Assembly: GCF_000975035.1 (NCBI RefSeq)
Contig: NZ_BBRA01000001.1
Location: 806,001-870,000, forward strand
Source of the DNA: Demequina flava
Lineage (GTDB): Bacteria > Actinomycetota > Actinomycetes > Actinomycetales > Demequinaceae
Length of the DNA: 64,000 nt
Direction of reading: 5' to 3'
Shown here: piece by piece, positions 36,683-46,959 of the stretch
Position numbering within the stretch: position 1 is the first letter of the stretch
Layout: each line of letters opens with the position of its first letter
Position numbers and translations under genes: made by a program
The notes under the pieces: generated by a model
What the model was told of the DNA's origin: nothing
Seen by the model: only the letters and a program-made list of their open reading frames with translations
Database searches by the model: none

Positions 36683-37482
36683 TTGGGCTCCTCCCCTTCA
36701 CGGGTGTTGCGCGTATCGGAATCGCGCGACGGGGCACCGTGGGGACGGGCCTCATGGTCGGGGTTGTCGGTGTCCTCAAGCTGGGCGCGGAACTCCGCGC
36801 CGTCCTGCGTCTGGTGACGCACCTCGAGGACACGGGAGACCGAGTCCTCGATGGGGTTGCCCTCGGGGTCAAGTGCCGGAACGTCAAGCGCGTTGTGGCG
36901 GGCGTAGACACCGGGCATCGGCTTGTTGACCGGGTCGGCACCGGCGGCCACGCGAGCGGCCTGGAGCTCGACCTGCGTGCGACGCGGCGTGAGGCGCGGC
37001 ACGTGGGTCAGGACGAGCGCGCCGACGGCGGCGGTGATGAGCAGGAAGCCCAGCACCTCCATCACGAGGACGTACTCGCTGAACAGCACCATCGCGATCT
37101 CTTCGGGGTTACCCACAACGTCGCCCGTGCGGGGCTCAATCGTGGCGTCACCGATGACGGCGATCAGCAGAATCGCCAAACCGCCGGCGGCGGCGAACGC
37201 GATCCACTTCTGACCCTTGATGGTTTCGCGCAGGTCCTCAGCGTTGTCCACGCCTACGAGCATCAGCACGAATAGGAACATCATCATGACCGCGCCGGTG
37301 TAGACGACGATTTGCACCATTCCAAGGAATGGCGCGCCCATGCCGACGTAAGCGGCGGCAAGGCCCACCATCACAAGCACGATCGACATCGCGATGTGCA
37401 CAGGGCGCTTGGCGAAGATCAGCGCGAGCGACGGGATGACCGTGAGGAGTGCCACGGTCCAAAACAGCACCTCGTTAACCAC
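36679..37482 (-). CDS. nuoJ: NADH-quinone oxidoreductase subunit J
   Basis: 267 residues. Five membrane helices occupy about 1-165, with the conserved [19 protein letters not shown] segment. A hydrophilic C-terminal tail of roughly 95 residues, rich in charged residues and Pro, is longer than in E. coli NuoJ (184 residues) and resembles other actinobacterial NuoJ proteins. It overlaps nuoI by 8 nt. Confidence 0.94.
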   Translation of the reverse strand: MVNEVLFWTVALLTVIPSLALIFAKRPVHIAMSIVLVMVGLAAAYVGMGAPFLGMVQIVVYTGAVMMMFLFVLMLVGVDNAEDLRETIKGQKWIAFAAAGGLAILLIAVIGDATIEPRTGDVVGNPEEIAMVLFSEYVLVMEVLGFLLITAAVGALVLTHVPRLTPRRTQVELQAARVAAGADPVNKPMPGVYARHNALDVPALDPEGNPIEDSVSRVLEVRHQTQDGAEFRAQLEDTDNPDHEARPHGAPSRDSDTRNTREGEEPK

Positions 37483-38161
37483 GGGCGGTTTCCGCCTTTC
37501 GGTTCTCCGGCAGGGTGGGCTCCTCGGGACGGTTCTCGCGAACCCATGCCACCTGCTCGTCCACTACCTGGGTGACGTCACCCTTGTAGTAGTCGTCGTC
37601 CGTGGTGCCGGGCACCATGGGGTGGGGTGCGTCGAGCTGACCCTCGGACAGGGGCGCGAGCAGATCCTGCTTCTCGTAGATGAGTCCTTCACGGGTGGGG
37701 CCCGCGAGTTCGAAGTCGTTGGTCATCGTGAGTGCACGCGTGGGGCACGCCTCGATGCACAGACCACAGAAGATGCAGCGCAAATAGTTGATCTGGTAGA
37801 CGCGGCCGTAGCGCTCACCTGGCGAGTACTGCGCGTCCGGGGTGTTCGAGTCGGCCTCGACGTAGATCGCGTCCGCGGGGCACGCCCACGCACACAGTTC
37901 GCAGCCAATGCACTTCTCTAGCCCGTCCTCGTAGCGGTTGAGCTGGTGACGGCCGTGGTAGCGCGGCATCGCGGTGTCGCGCTTTTCCGGGTACTGCTCG
38001 GTCACGGTCGGCTTGAAGAAGTTGCGGATGGTCACGCCGAATCCGGCGACCGGCGCAAACACCTTGCCGACCGGTCCAGGCTCGGGGAAGTTCGACACGA
38101 ACTTCTGGTTTTCACCGTCGCGTTCGCGGTTGACCTTCCAGACGTCGTCAGAGTCAGTCAT
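37475..38161 (-). CDS. nuoI: NADH-quinone oxidoreductase subunit I
   Basis: 228 residues from ATG 38161. Two ferredoxin-type [4Fe-4S] motifs, [12 protein letters not shown] and [12 protein letters not shown], carry electrons of complex I towards NuoB. The start was chosen by its overlap with the nuoH stop codon and the GGAGGC sequence upstream. The C-terminal tail after about residue 180 is acidic. Confidence 0.96.
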   Translation of the reverse strand: MTDSDDVWKVNRERDGENQKFVSNFPEPGPVGKVFAPVAGFGVTIRNFFKPTVTEQYPEKRDTAMPRYHGRHQLNRYEDGLEKCIGCELCAWACPADAIYVEADSNTPDAQYSPGERYGRVYQINYLRCIFCGLCIEACPTRALTMTNDFELAGPTREGLIYEKQDLLAPLSEGQLDAPHPMVPGTTDDDYYKGDVTQVVDEQVAWVRENRPEEPTLPENRKAETARG

Positions 38162-39506
38162 CGTCGCCTCCTTCGGTGGCGGCTCGGCTGGCGCTCGCCT
38201 CAACGGTGCGACCCGATCGAGGTGAGGGGGGCAGGGTCTGGTGCGGCAGTGGCGGAACCGGGTAGCCGCCAGCGAAGGCGTCGAGCACCTCTGGCTCCGG
38301 TTCTGTCTCTTCCGGCTTCTTAGATTCCTTGGCATCCTTGATGAAGCTGATCACGGAGATCGTCAGCAGGATGCCGACAAGTCCGGCCACCGCGTCGTAC
38401 ACGGCGAGGTCGCGGCCCCATGAGTCGAAGATCTGGCGACCCACGGAGAAGAACACGAGCCAGCCCAGACCCACGGGGATCAGGACCTTCCAGCCGAACT
38501 TCATGAACTGGTCGTAGCGGAATCGCAAGAGCGAACCGCGGACCCACACAAAGAAGAACATGAGTGCCCAGATCTTCAGGATCAGCCATACGGGGCCAAG
38601 CCAGGCGGAGTTGAGGAACTCCCCTCCGACCCAATCCATTGGCCACGGCGCATGCCAACCTCCCAAGAACAGGGTGGCTGCCACAGCGGACACGTTGATC
38701 ATGTTCATGTACTCGGCGAGGAAGAACCAGGCGAACTTCATCGAGGAGTATTCGGTCATGAAGCCGGCGACCAGCTCGCCCTCTGCCTCGGGGAGGTCGA
38801 AAGGCAGACGGTTGGTCTCGCCGACCATGGAAATCACGTAGATGATGAATGCCGGGAACAACGGCCAGATCCACCAGCGGTCATCCTGCGCGGCGACGAT
38901 GCCCGATGTGGACATCGTTCCCGACAGGAGGAACACGGTGACGAGCGACAGGCCCATGGCCAGCTCGTAGGAAATCACCTGTGCGGTGGAGCGGACGGCA
39001 CCCATCAGCGGGTACGTCGAGCCCGAGGCCCAACCACCCAGGACGATGCCGTACACACCCAGCGCGGCACACGCGAGGACGTAGAGCACGGCGACCGGGA
39101 AGTCTGTGAGCATCATCGGCGTGGACTCGTCGGTGAAGGGGATGTCCACCACGGGGCCGAACGGAATCACGGCGAAGATCAAGAACGCGCAGAACACGGA
39201 GATCATGGGGGCTGCGATGTACAGCACCTTGTCTGCCGCGCGCACGGTGATGTCTTCCTTGAACAGCAGCTTCATCGCATCGGACACCGACTGCAGGAGG
39301 CCGAACGGACCCAAACGGTTGGGGCCGGGGCGCAACTGCAGGCGACCGATGACGCGGCGCTCAAACCACACCGCGAACAGCACGCTCGTCAGCAGGAAGA
39401 TCAGCAGGAATACGGCCTTGGCGATCGGCACCCACAACGGGTCATCCGCCAGGGCCTCGGTCGTCACGGCGACCGGGTCCACTGCTGTCAGCAGGTTGGT
39501 GAACAT
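38154..39506 (-). CDS. nuoH: NADH-quinone oxidoreductase subunit H
   Basis: 450 residues, eight membrane helices, lining the quinone-entry chamber of complex I. The [18 protein letters not shown] segment and the [19 protein letters not shown] loop (quinone site) are diagnostic. A C-terminal extension of about 60 residues, charged and Pro-rich, is longer than in E. coli. Its ATG overlaps the nuoG stop codon. Confidence 0.96.
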   Translation of the reverse strand: MFTNLLTAVDPVAVTTEALADDPLWVPIAKAVFLLIFLLTSVLFAVWFERRVIGRLQLRPGPNRLGPFGLLQSVSDAMKLLFKEDITVRAADKVLYIAAPMISVFCAFLIFAVIPFGPVVDIPFTDESTPMMLTDFPVAVLYVLACAALGVYGIVLGGWASGSTYPLMGAVRSTAQVISYELAMGLSLVTVFLLSGTMSTSGIVAAQDDRWWIWPLFPAFIIYVISMVGETNRLPFDLPEAEGELVAGFMTEYSSMKFAWFFLAEYMNMINVSAVAATLFLGGWHAPWPMDWVGGEFLNSAWLGPVWLILKIWALMFFFVWVRGSLLRFRYDQFMKFGWKVLIPVGLGWLVFFSVGRQIFDSWGRDLAVYDAVAGLVGILLTISVISFIKDAKESKKPEETEPEPEVLDAFAGGYPVPPLPHQTLPPSPRSGRTVEASASRAATEGGDDD

Positions 39507-41995
39507 CAGATGCCTCCCTTGACGGTGACGCGCGCACCCGGCTCAACGCCGAGTTCTTGCGCGACCCATGAGCCGGGCGACTTCGCCGGCACCCACACCA
39601 CGCCATCGATCATGTCAGTGATCGCGACGGGAAGTTCGAGCGATCCGAACTCCGTCGACACCGTGACCAAGCCATCCTGGATGCCCACGGCATCGGCCGT
39701 CTTGCGAGACAAGCGCGCGACCGAGGTGCGGCCCGTTCCTGCAAGGTAGGGCTCGCCATCCTGGAGGGCGCCCTCGTCGACCAGCTGGTGCCAGGCGGCG
39801 AGGATGAGCTCAGCGCCGGGCTTGGCGTCCACCTTGGGGGCGTCCACCTTGGGAGCGGCGGGGCGCTCCTTGGCGGCCGCGGCACCGAGCGAACCGAGCT
39901 GCTGCGAAACCTCAGCGACCGTGCCGGTGCCGAGGTGCACTCCGAGCTCGCGAGCCAGAATGTCGAGCACGCGGTGGTCGCTCATGGCGTCGGTCTTCAG
40001 CGCCGTGGCAAAACCGCGCAGGCGGCCTTCCCAGTTCACGAAGGTGCCGGACTTCTCCGACGGCGGTGCGACGGGGAGGACAACGTCGGCGGCCTCAGCA
40101 GCCTCCGATCGGCGAACCTCAAGCGACAGGACGAACGGCGTGCGCTCGATTGCGGCCTGCAGGTCACCAGTGAGGTCCGATGGGGTGACGCCACCCACGA
40201 TGAGCGCGTCCACCTTGCCGGCCTCGGCATCGGCGATGATCTGCGCAGCTCCGCGACCAGCGGCCTCGGGAAGCGAGTCAACGCCCCAAGCCTGAGCAAC
40301 GGCGGTACGGGCCGATGCTTCGGTCACCGCACGGGCACCCGGCAGCAAGCCTGGGAGGGCTCCCGCTTCGAGCGCGCCACGCTCACCGGCGCGACGGGGA
40401 ATCCACGCCAGCTTTGCGCCGGTGCGCTTGGCCAGCGCGAGCGCCTGCGTGAACGCTCCGGGCGATCCGGCCAGGCGCTCACCTACGACGATGATGGCGC
40501 CGTCTTCCTTGAGGGCCTCGGCGGCGTCCGTCGAGCCCTTGACGGCGGCGAGCGCCTTGCCCTCGCCGCCGGGGGCGGTGGGAAGGAGCGTCGCGTTGAG
40601 TTTTTCGGCGCCGCGGGTCAGGAACGGCGCGATCGAGAAGACCTGCTGCTTGCCTGTCGACTTGTGCAGGCGGAGGAAGACGATGCCGCCCTCATCCTCG
40701 GGCTCAAAGCCGGCCAGCAGCACGGCGGGAGCCTTTTCAAGGTCGGCGAAGGTGACGCCCATGCCTTTTGCGGCCACCGACGAGCCGAGGAAGTCCTGCT
40801 CCTCGTCGGACGCGGTGCGGGTGCGGATGTCGACGTCGTTGGTGCCGAGGACCGTGCGGGCGAACTTTTGGTACGCGTAGGCGTCCTCAAGTGTGACGCG
40901 GCCACCGGGAAGCACTGCGGCGCCCTGAGCCTCGTCGCCGGTAATGGCAGCACGCAGACCCTTGGCTGCAGCGGCGAGCGCGTCGGGCCACGAGGACTCG
41001 TGCAGTTCGCCGTCTTCGCCACGCACGAGCGGGCGGGTGATGCGGTCGTTCAGGTTCTGCCACGAGAAGGCGAAACGGTCCTTGTCGGTGATCCACTCTT
41101 CGTTCACGACGGGGTCGTTGTCCGCGAGGCGGCGCAGGATCTTGCCGCGGCGGTGGTCCGTGCGGATCGCGGCGCCCGAGGAGTCGTGCTCCGAGATTCC
41201 GGGGCTCGAGACCAGGTCGAACGGACGCGAACGGAAGCGGTACGAGGCGCTGGTGAGCGCGCCGACCGGGCAGATCTGGATGGTGTTGCCCGAGTAGTAC
41301 GAGGAGAAAGCACGGCCGGACTCGTCCTCAGCGGCAACGCCGATGGGCTCGTAGCCGTCGAACTCCAGGACGTCCTCGTTGAAGGTACCGATCTGCTGCA
41401 TCGCACCGCGGTTCTGAAGATCGATGAACGCGTCTCCCGCAATCTCCTTCGAGAAGCGGGTGCAGCGCTGGCACAGGATGCAGCGCTCGCGGTCCAGCAG
41501 AATCTGCGAGCTGAGCGACAGCGGCTTCTCGAATACGCGCTTCACGTCGATGAAGCGGCTCTCGGTACGGCCGTTGCTCATGGCCTGGTTCTGCAAGGGG
41601 CATTCGCCACCCTTGTCACACACCGGGCAGTCGAGCGGGTGGTTGATGAGCAGGAGCTCCATCACACCCTCTTGTGCCTTCGCAGCCGTGTCCGAGGAGT
41701 GCTGGGTGTTGACGATCATGCCGTCCATCACCGTCATGGTGCACGAGGCCTGCGGCTTGGGGAACGGACGAACGTTGCCCTCGCGGTCTGGAGCAGCAAC
41801 ATCCACCAGGCACTGGCGGCATGCGCCGGCGGGCTTCAGCAACGGGTGGTCGCAAAAGCGCGGGATGTCGATACCGACCTGCTCAGCGGCACGGATGATG
41901 AGGGTGCCCTTGGGCACGGTCACCTCGGCGCCGTCGATCGTCAGCGAGACGGTCTCGACGGCCTGCGTGGTGGCCTTGTCCGCGGTCGAGGTCAT
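39506..41995 (-). CDS. nuoG: NADH-quinone oxidoreductase subunit G
   Basis: 829 residues. The N-terminal iron-sulfur region has CDHPLLKPAGACRQC (2Fe-2S), HPLDCPVCDKGGECPLQ and DRERCILCQRCTRFS ([4Fe-4S] sites), followed by a molybdopterin-oxidoreductase-like domain that binds no molybdenum in complex I. It overlaps nuoF and nuoH by 4 and 1 nt. Two 9-mer copies (39690, 40310) lie in the poorly conserved C-terminal half. Confidence 0.96.
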   Translation of the reverse strand: MTSTADKATTQAVETVSLTIDGAEVTVPKGTLIIRAAEQVGIDIPRFCDHPLLKPAGACRQCLVDVAAPDREGNVRPFPKPQASCTMTVMDGMIVNTQHSSDTAAKAQEGVMELLLINHPLDCPVCDKGGECPLQNQAMSNGRTESRFIDVKRVFEKPLSLSSQILLDRERCILCQRCTRFSKEIAGDAFIDLQNRGAMQQIGTFNEDVLEFDGYEPIGVAAEDESGRAFSSYYSGNTIQICPVGALTSASYRFRSRPFDLVSSPGISEHDSSGAAIRTDHRRGKILRRLADNDPVVNEEWITDKDRFAFSWQNLNDRITRPLVRGEDGELHESSWPDALAAAAKGLRAAITGDEAQGAAVLPGGRVTLEDAYAYQKFARTVLGTNDVDIRTRTASDEEQDFLGSSVAAKGMGVTFADLEKAPAVLLAGFEPEDEGGIVFLRLHKSTGKQQVFSIAPFLTRGAEKLNATLLPTAPGGEGKALAAVKGSTDAAEALKEDGAIIVVGERLAGSPGAFTQALALAKRTGAKLAWIPRRAGERGALEAGALPGLLPGARAVTEASARTAVAQAWGVDSLPEAAGRGAAQIIADAEAGKVDALIVGGVTPSDLTGDLQAAIERTPFVLSLEVRRSEAAEAADVVLPVAPPSEKSGTFVNWEGRLRGFATALKTDAMSDHRVLDILARELGVHLGTGTVAEVSQQLGSLGAAAAKERPAAPKVDAPKVDAKPGAELILAAWHQLVDEGALQDGEPYLAGTGRTSVARLSRKTADAVGIQDGLVTVSTEFGSLELPVAITDMIDGVVWVPAKSPGSWVAQELGVEPGARVTVKGGI

Positions 41996-43320
41996 GCGTG
42001 AGCCTCCTCGGTGGCCTTCGCGGGGGCGTCGTAGTCAAACAACGCCGCGGCGGAGTGGTCGAACGGGCAGGCGCCCTCAGCGATGTGCTGCTCGAACTCC
42101 TCCCGGAAGTACTGGATGGAACTGGAGATACAGCTAGTCGCACCGTCGCCGAGTGCGCAGAACGCGCGGCCCAGGATGGACTCGCAGGTGTCCAGCAGCT
42201 GCTGGATGTCTGCCTCGGTGCCCTGGCCGCCCTCAACTCGCTTGAGGATCTGAGTGAGCCAGAAGGTGCCCTCGCGGCACGGGGTGCACTTTCCGCAGGA
42301 CTCGTGCTTGTAGAACTCGGTCCAGCGGGTCACGACGCGCACCACACAGGTGGTCTCGTCGAAGATCTGGAGGGCGCGGGTTCCGAGCATGGAGCCGGCG
42401 GCGCCCACGGACTCGTAGTCCAGCGGGGTGTCCAGGTGCTCATCGGTGAAGATGGGCGTGGACGATCCGCCGGGAGTCCAGAACTTGAGCTGGTGGCCAG
42501 CACGAATGCCGCCTGCCATGTCGATCAGTTCGCGCAGGGTGATGCCCAGCGGGGCCTCGTACTGGCCGGGGCGCTCGACGTGGCCGGACAGGGAGAACAG
42601 GCCCATGCCCTTGGAGCGCTCGGTACCCATCGAGGTGAACCAGTCAACGCCGCGGTCGATGATCGCGGGCACGGAGGCCACGGACTCGACGTTGTTGACG
42701 ACCGTGGGACGGGCGTAGAGACCTGCGACGGCAGGGAACGGGGGCTTGAGGCGCGGCTGACCGCGGCGGCCCTCGAGGGAATCCAGTAGCGCGGTCTCTT
42801 CACCACAGATGTAGGCACCAGCGCCGGCGTGGACGGTGACGTCCAAGTCGAACCCAGAACCGTGAATGTTCTTGCCGAGGTGGCCGGCGGCATACGCCTC
42901 GCGCACAGCCTGCAGCAGGCGGCGGTACACGTGAGTGACCTCGCCGCGCACGTAGATGAAGGCGTGGTTGCAGCCAATGGCGAAGGACGTGATGGCCACG
43001 CCCTCGACCAGGACCTGCGGGGCCGACAGCATGGTCGGGATGTCCTTGCAGGTGCCGGGCTCGGACTCATCGGCGTTGACGACGAGGTAGCGGGGGCCGC
43101 CGTCGTCCGGGGGCAGGAAGCCCCACTTCATGCCGGTGGGGAAGCCCGCACCGCCACGACCGCGCAGACCGGAGTCCTTCACGGCCTGGATGATGTCAGC
43201 CTTGTCCATGCCGAGCGCCTTCTTGAGCGCACGGTAGCCGCCGTGGTCTTCATAGGTCGACAACTTCCAGGACTCCTGAGCGTCCCAAGTCGCCGACAGG
43301 ACGGGGGTGAGGTCGGTCAT
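41992..43320 (-). CDS. nuoF: NADH-quinone oxidoreductase subunit F
   Basis: 442 residues. GLRGRGGAGFPTGMKW and GAGAYICGEETALLDSLEG bind NADH and FMN, and ESCGKCTPCREGT holds the N3 [4Fe-4S] cluster. It is the NADH-oxidising subunit. ATG 43320 is used because GGGAGGAG lies upstream; it overlaps nuoE by 4 nt. Confidence 0.96.
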   Translation of the reverse strand: MTDLTPVLSATWDAQESWKLSTYEDHGGYRALKKALGMDKADIIQAVKDSGLRGRGGAGFPTGMKWGFLPPDDGGPRYLVVNADESEPGTCKDIPTMLSAPQVLVEGVAITSFAIGCNHAFIYVRGEVTHVYRRLLQAVREAYAAGHLGKNIHGSGFDLDVTVHAGAGAYICGEETALLDSLEGRRGQPRLKPPFPAVAGLYARPTVVNNVESVASVPAIIDRGVDWFTSMGTERSKGMGLFSLSGHVERPGQYEAPLGITLRELIDMAGGIRAGHQLKFWTPGGSSTPIFTDEHLDTPLDYESVGAAGSMLGTRALQIFDETTCVVRVVTRWTEFYKHESCGKCTPCREGTFWLTQILKRVEGGQGTEADIQQLLDTCESILGRAFCALGDGATSCISSSIQYFREEFEQHIAEGACPFDHSAAALFDYDAPAKATEEAHA

Positions 43321-43970
43321 CGCTGCTCCTCCCAACCCTGCTCGCGAGCAATCTTGAGGCCCACCAGCGTGGGGTCGCCCACGCCCTGGTCCTCGTCAAC
43401 CTTGCCGTCCTCGAAGCCGGCGAGCACGCGCTCGGTCTCCTTGAACGTGGACACCTTGTTCGAGCCACGGGTGGGCTTCACGTCGCGTCCCTCGAGGATG
43501 TCGTCCACGACGCGCAACGCGCGGTCGGGCGTCATGTTGTCGAAGAACTCCCAGTTGACCATCATCACGGGTGCGTAGTCGCAGGCAGCGTTGCACTCGA
43601 TGCGCTCAAGCGAAATCTTGCCGTCCGCCGTGGTCTCGTCGTGGCCCACGCCGCACTCGTCGGACAGCTGGCGCCAGATCTCGTCGCCGCCCATCGTCGC
43701 GCACAGCGCCGTGGTGCACACGCCCACCTGGTACTCACCGTTGGGACGGCGCTTGTACTGGGTGTAGAACGTCGCAACAGCGGAGACCTCGGCACTGGTG
43801 AGGCTGACGGCCTCAGCACAGAAGCCGATGCCGTCGGGGCTCACGTAGCCGTCTACCGACTGCACGAGGTGCAGCAGCGGCAGCAACGCCGAGCGCTTGA
43901 CCGGGTAGCGGTCCAGGATCTCGTCGGCGTCCTTGCGCAGCTGCGCGAGGGTGTCTGCGTCGTAGGTCAT
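43317..43970 (-). CDS. nuoE: NADH-quinone oxidoreductase subunit E
   Basis: 217 residues. The thioredoxin-like domain carries the 2Fe-2S ligands in CTTALC and in CNAACDYAP. It pairs with NuoF. The C-terminal 50 residues are variable. It overlaps nuoD by 4 nt. Confidence 0.95.
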   Translation of the reverse strand: MTYDADTLAQLRKDADEILDRYPVKRSALLPLLHLVQSVDGYVSPDGIGFCAEAVSLTSAEVSAVATFYTQYKRRPNGEYQVGVCTTALCATMGGDEIWRQLSDECGVGHDETTADGKISLERIECNAACDYAPVMMVNWEFFDNMTPDRALRVVDDILEGRDVKPTRGSNKVSTFKETERVLAGFEDGKVDEDQGVGDPTLVGLKIAREQGWEEQR

Positions 43971-45310
43971 CGGTCAACGCCTCCCAGGACCATGTCGATC
44001 GACGCGATGGCGACCACGACGTCGGCGACCTGGCCGCCCTCAGTCATGATCGACAGCGCCTGCAGGTTGTTGAAGCCTGGGTCGCGGAAGTGCGCGCGCC
44101 ACGGCTTGGCTCCGCCGTCGGACACGAGGTGCACGCCGAGCAGACCCTTGGGACCCTCAATGGCTTGGTACACCTGGCCAGCAGGGACATCGAAGCCCTC
44201 GGTCACCAGCTTGAAGTGATGAATCAGCGCTTCCATCGACTCGCCCATGATGTGACGGATGTGCTCGGGCGAGTTGCCCTGGCCGTCGCCACCGATGGAC
44301 AGCTGTGCAGGCCACGCGATCTTCTTGTCGGCGACCATGACGGGGCCGTCTCCAAGCTTTTCGAGGCGGTCGGTGCACTGCTCGACGATCTTGAGCGACT
44401 CGTAGCACTCCTCCATGCGCAGGACCATGCGGGCCCACGCGTCGGAGTCTGTCGAGGTAGGAACCTGGAAGTCGTACGTCTCGTAGCCGCAGTAGGGCTC
44501 GGACTTACGCAGGTCGTATGGCAGACCAGTCGCACGCAGAATGGGCCCGGTGATTCCGAGCGCCATCGCGGCAGGCAGGTCCACCTTCGCGACGTTCTTA
44601 AGGCGTCCCTTGAGGATCGGGTTTTCCATCTGGAGCTCGACGAGCTCGTCCAGACGCAGCTTCACCTCGGGGATCATCGCGCGCAGTGCGTCAATGCCGC
44701 CCTCGGGCAGGCCCTGGGCCACGCCGCCGGGACGGATGTAAGCGTTGTTGGTGCGCAGACCCGTGATCATCTCGATGACCTTGAAGGTCTCTTCGCGACC
44801 AATGAAGCCGGTCGTCATGATCGTGGTCGCGCCCAGCTCGTTACCGCCGGTGCCGATGGCGACCAGGTGCGAGCCAATGCGGGTCAGTTCCGCCATGAGC
44901 ACGCGCAGGATCGAGGCGCGCTCAGGGATGTCGTCCGTGATGCCCAGCAGGCGCTCAATGCCGAGGCAGTATGCGAGCTCCTGGGTCATGGAGGCGACGT
45001 AGTCCATACGGGTGCAGAACGTCACGCCCTGGGTCCACGTGCGGTACTCCATGTTCTTTTCGATACCGGTGTGGAGATAGCCGATGCCGGCACGGGCTTC
45101 CGTGACGGTCTCGCCTTCGATTTCCAGCATCACGCGCAGCACGCCGTGCGTGGACGGGTGCTGCGGACCCATGTTCATCACGATGCGCTGCTGGCCCAGA
45201 CGGATGGCCTCTTCGACCGTTTCCGACCAGTCAGCTCCGTAGACGTTGTACTCGGGGACGTCGGCGTCTTCGGGAATCGCGCCCGTGGCCTGTGCGGTGG
45301 GGTTGTTCAT
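43967..45310 (-). CDS. nuoD: NADH-quinone oxidoreductase subunit D
   Basis: 447 residues, hydrogenase-like 49-kDa subunit that helps form the quinone site. [37 protein letters not shown] and the C-terminal DMVLGGVDR are diagnostic. Its reading frame overlaps nuoC by 4 nt. Confidence 0.96.
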   Translation of the reverse strand: MNNPTAQATGAIPEDADVPEYNVYGADWSETVEEAIRLGQQRIVMNMGPQHPSTHGVLRVMLEIEGETVTEARAGIGYLHTGIEKNMEYRTWTQGVTFCTRMDYVASMTQELAYCLGIERLLGITDDIPERASILRVLMAELTRIGSHLVAIGTGGNELGATTIMTTGFIGREETFKVIEMITGLRTNNAYIRPGGVAQGLPEGGIDALRAMIPEVKLRLDELVELQMENPILKGRLKNVAKVDLPAAMALGITGPILRATGLPYDLRKSEPYCGYETYDFQVPTSTDSDAWARMVLRMEECYESLKIVEQCTDRLEKLGDGPVMVADKKIAWPAQLSIGGDGQGNSPEHIRHIMGESMEALIHHFKLVTEGFDVPAGQVYQAIEGPKGLLGVHLVSDGGAKPWRAHFRDPGFNNLQALSIMTEGGQVADVVVAIASIDMVLGGVDR

Positions 45311-46002
45311 CGGTACTGCCTCCGCTCGCCGGGCGAAGGTACTTCTGCGCCCTTGTATTCGATCGGGATGCCGCCCAGCGGGTAGTCCTTACGCTGCGGG
45401 TGGCCTACCCAGTCGTCGGGCATCTCAATGCGTGCCAGCGACGGGTGTCCGTCAAAGATGATTCCGAAGAAGTCCCAGGTCTCGCGCTCGTGCCAGTTGT
45501 TCATCGGATAGATCGCGCACAGCGACGGGATGTGGGGATCGTTCTCATCGATCGCGACCTCAACGCGCAGGCGACGGTTGTGCGTAATCGACTGCAACGG
45601 GTACACGGCGTGAAGCTCGCGTCCCTTGTCTGCCGGGTAGTGCACACCGGAGACGCCCAGGCACATTTCGAAACGCAGGTCCTGGTCGTCGCGCAGGTGC
45701 TGAGCAACCTCCGCGAGGTGCTTGGCGGCGATGTAGAGCGTGAGCTCGTCGCGGTCAACCACGACGGACTCGATCGCTTCGTCGGCCTTGTCACCGAGCA
45801 ACTCGGTCAGGACGTCGACGACGCCATCGAACCATTCGCCGTAGGGACGCTCAGACGCGCCGGGCATCTGGACGGGCTTGACCAGTCCGTCAAAACCGGA
45901 GGTGTCGCCCTTGGCGCCAAAGAGTCCTTCGCGGACGTTGATGAGTGTGAGTGGTTCACGCCCCTCCGCCTCGACCGGCTGGATCTCGCTGTTGTCGGTC
46001 AA
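45307..46002 (-). CDS. nuoC: NADH-quinone oxidoreductase subunit C
   Basis: 231 residues, 30-kDa subunit. The signature [21 protein letters not shown] and the PLRKDYPL-like [11 protein letters not shown] end segment identify it. It begins with TTG at 46002, fused to the nuoB stop codon as TTGA, so translation is presumably by re-initiation after nuoB. Confidence 0.95.
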   Translation of the reverse strand: MTDNSEIQPVEAEGREPLTLINVREGLFGAKGDTSGFDGLVKPVQMPGASERPYGEWFDGVVDVLTELLGDKADEAIESVVVDRDELTLYIAAKHLAEVAQHLRDDQDLRFEMCLGVSGVHYPADKGRELHAVYPLQSITHNRRLRVEVAIDENDPHIPSLCAIYPMNNWHERETWDFFGIIFDGHPSLARIEMPDDWVGHPQRKDYPLGGIPIEYKGAEVPSPGERRQYR

Positions 46003-46550
46003 CGCAGCAGCCCCTTCTGGTCGACGGTCGGCGTGGCCTTGAGCGCGGCAGCCTCAGCGGCGGCAGCCATCTCGCGACGGTTGGCGCCCATGGGAGCGTT
46101 CTTCACCTGCTCCTGCAGTTCCGTGAGCGCGTACAGCAGCATCTCGGGACGGGGCGGGCAGCCGGGGAGGTAGATGTCCACGGGCACGACGTGGTCGACG
46201 CCGGGAACAATCGCGTAGTTGTTGAACATGCCGCCAGAGGACGCGCAGACGCCCATCGACAGCACCCACTTGGGCTCGGCCATCTGGTCGTAGACCTGAC
46301 GGACGATCGGGGCCATCTTGTTGGACACGCGACCGGCGACGATCATCATGTCGGCCTGACGAGGCGAGCCACGGAAGACCTCGGAGCCAAAGCGCGAGAT
46401 GTCGAAGCGGGACGTACCCGTTCCCATCATCTCGATCGCACAGCACGCCAGTCCGAAGGTCGCCGGCCACAGCGAGCCTGCTCGCATATAACCCACGAAC
46501 TTCTCGACAGTGCCGAGCATGAACGGTGGTGCACTCTCTTCAATACCCAT
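45999..46550 (-). CDS. nuoB: NADH-quinone oxidoreductase subunit B
   Basis: 183 residues. Ligands of the terminal N2 [4Fe-4S] cluster lie in [21 protein letters not shown] and [11 protein letters not shown]2 donates electrons to the quinone. ATG 46550 lies 3 nt after the nuoA stop codon. Confidence 0.96.
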   Translation of the reverse strand: MGIEESAPPFMLGTVEKFVGYMRAGSLWPATFGLACCAIEMMGTGTSRFDISRFGSEVFRGSPRQADMMIVAGRVSNKMAPIVRQVYDQMAEPKWVLSMGVCASSGGMFNNYAIVPGVDHVVPVDIYLPGCPPRPEMLLYALTELQEQVKNAPMGANRREMAAAAEAAALKATPTVDQKGLLR

Positions 46551-46553
46551 AAG

Positions 46554-46913
46554 TCAGTCCCAATCAAATCCGCCGCGGCGCCACTCGTACACGAAGGGAA
46601 TCGTGATGAGGGCGAGGAAGGTCATGGTCGCGATGAGGCCGAACCATCCCAATGCATCGTGGGCCACGGCCCACGGATACAGGAACACGACCTCAATGTC
46701 GAAGACGATGAAGGTCATCGCCACGAGGTAGTACTTAATCGGAACACGTCCGCCGCCGACCGCGCCCGGGGTGGGCTGCAGGCCGGACTCGTACTGGTCC
46801 ACCTTCGCTGAGTTGTAGCGCTGGGGGCCCACGATGCGGCTGACGATGAGGCCAGCCACAGCCATCAGTGCGGCGATGGTCACCATCACCACGATCGGCA
46901 CGTAGGGGTTCAC
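46554..46913 (-). CDS. nuoA: NADH-quinone oxidoreductase subunit A
   Basis: 119 residues, three membrane helices, with the conserved VAMTFIVFDIEVVFLYPWAV loop. GTG 46913 has AAGGAG 8 nt upstream. Only 46 bp separate it from the menJ stop codon, with no terminator visible, so it is probably read from the menJ promoter; a promoter inside menJ cannot be excluded. Confidence 0.95.
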   Translation of the reverse strand: MNPYVPIVVMVTIAALMAVAGLIVSRIVGPQRYNSAKVDQYESGLQPTPGAVGGGRVPIKYYLVAMTFIVFDIEVVFLYPWAVAHDALGWFGLIATMTFLALITIPFVYEWRRGGFDWD

Positions 46914-46959
46914 GAGGCAGCTCCTTCGTATGTCTCGTCGGAAGCGGTGCGGACGGTCA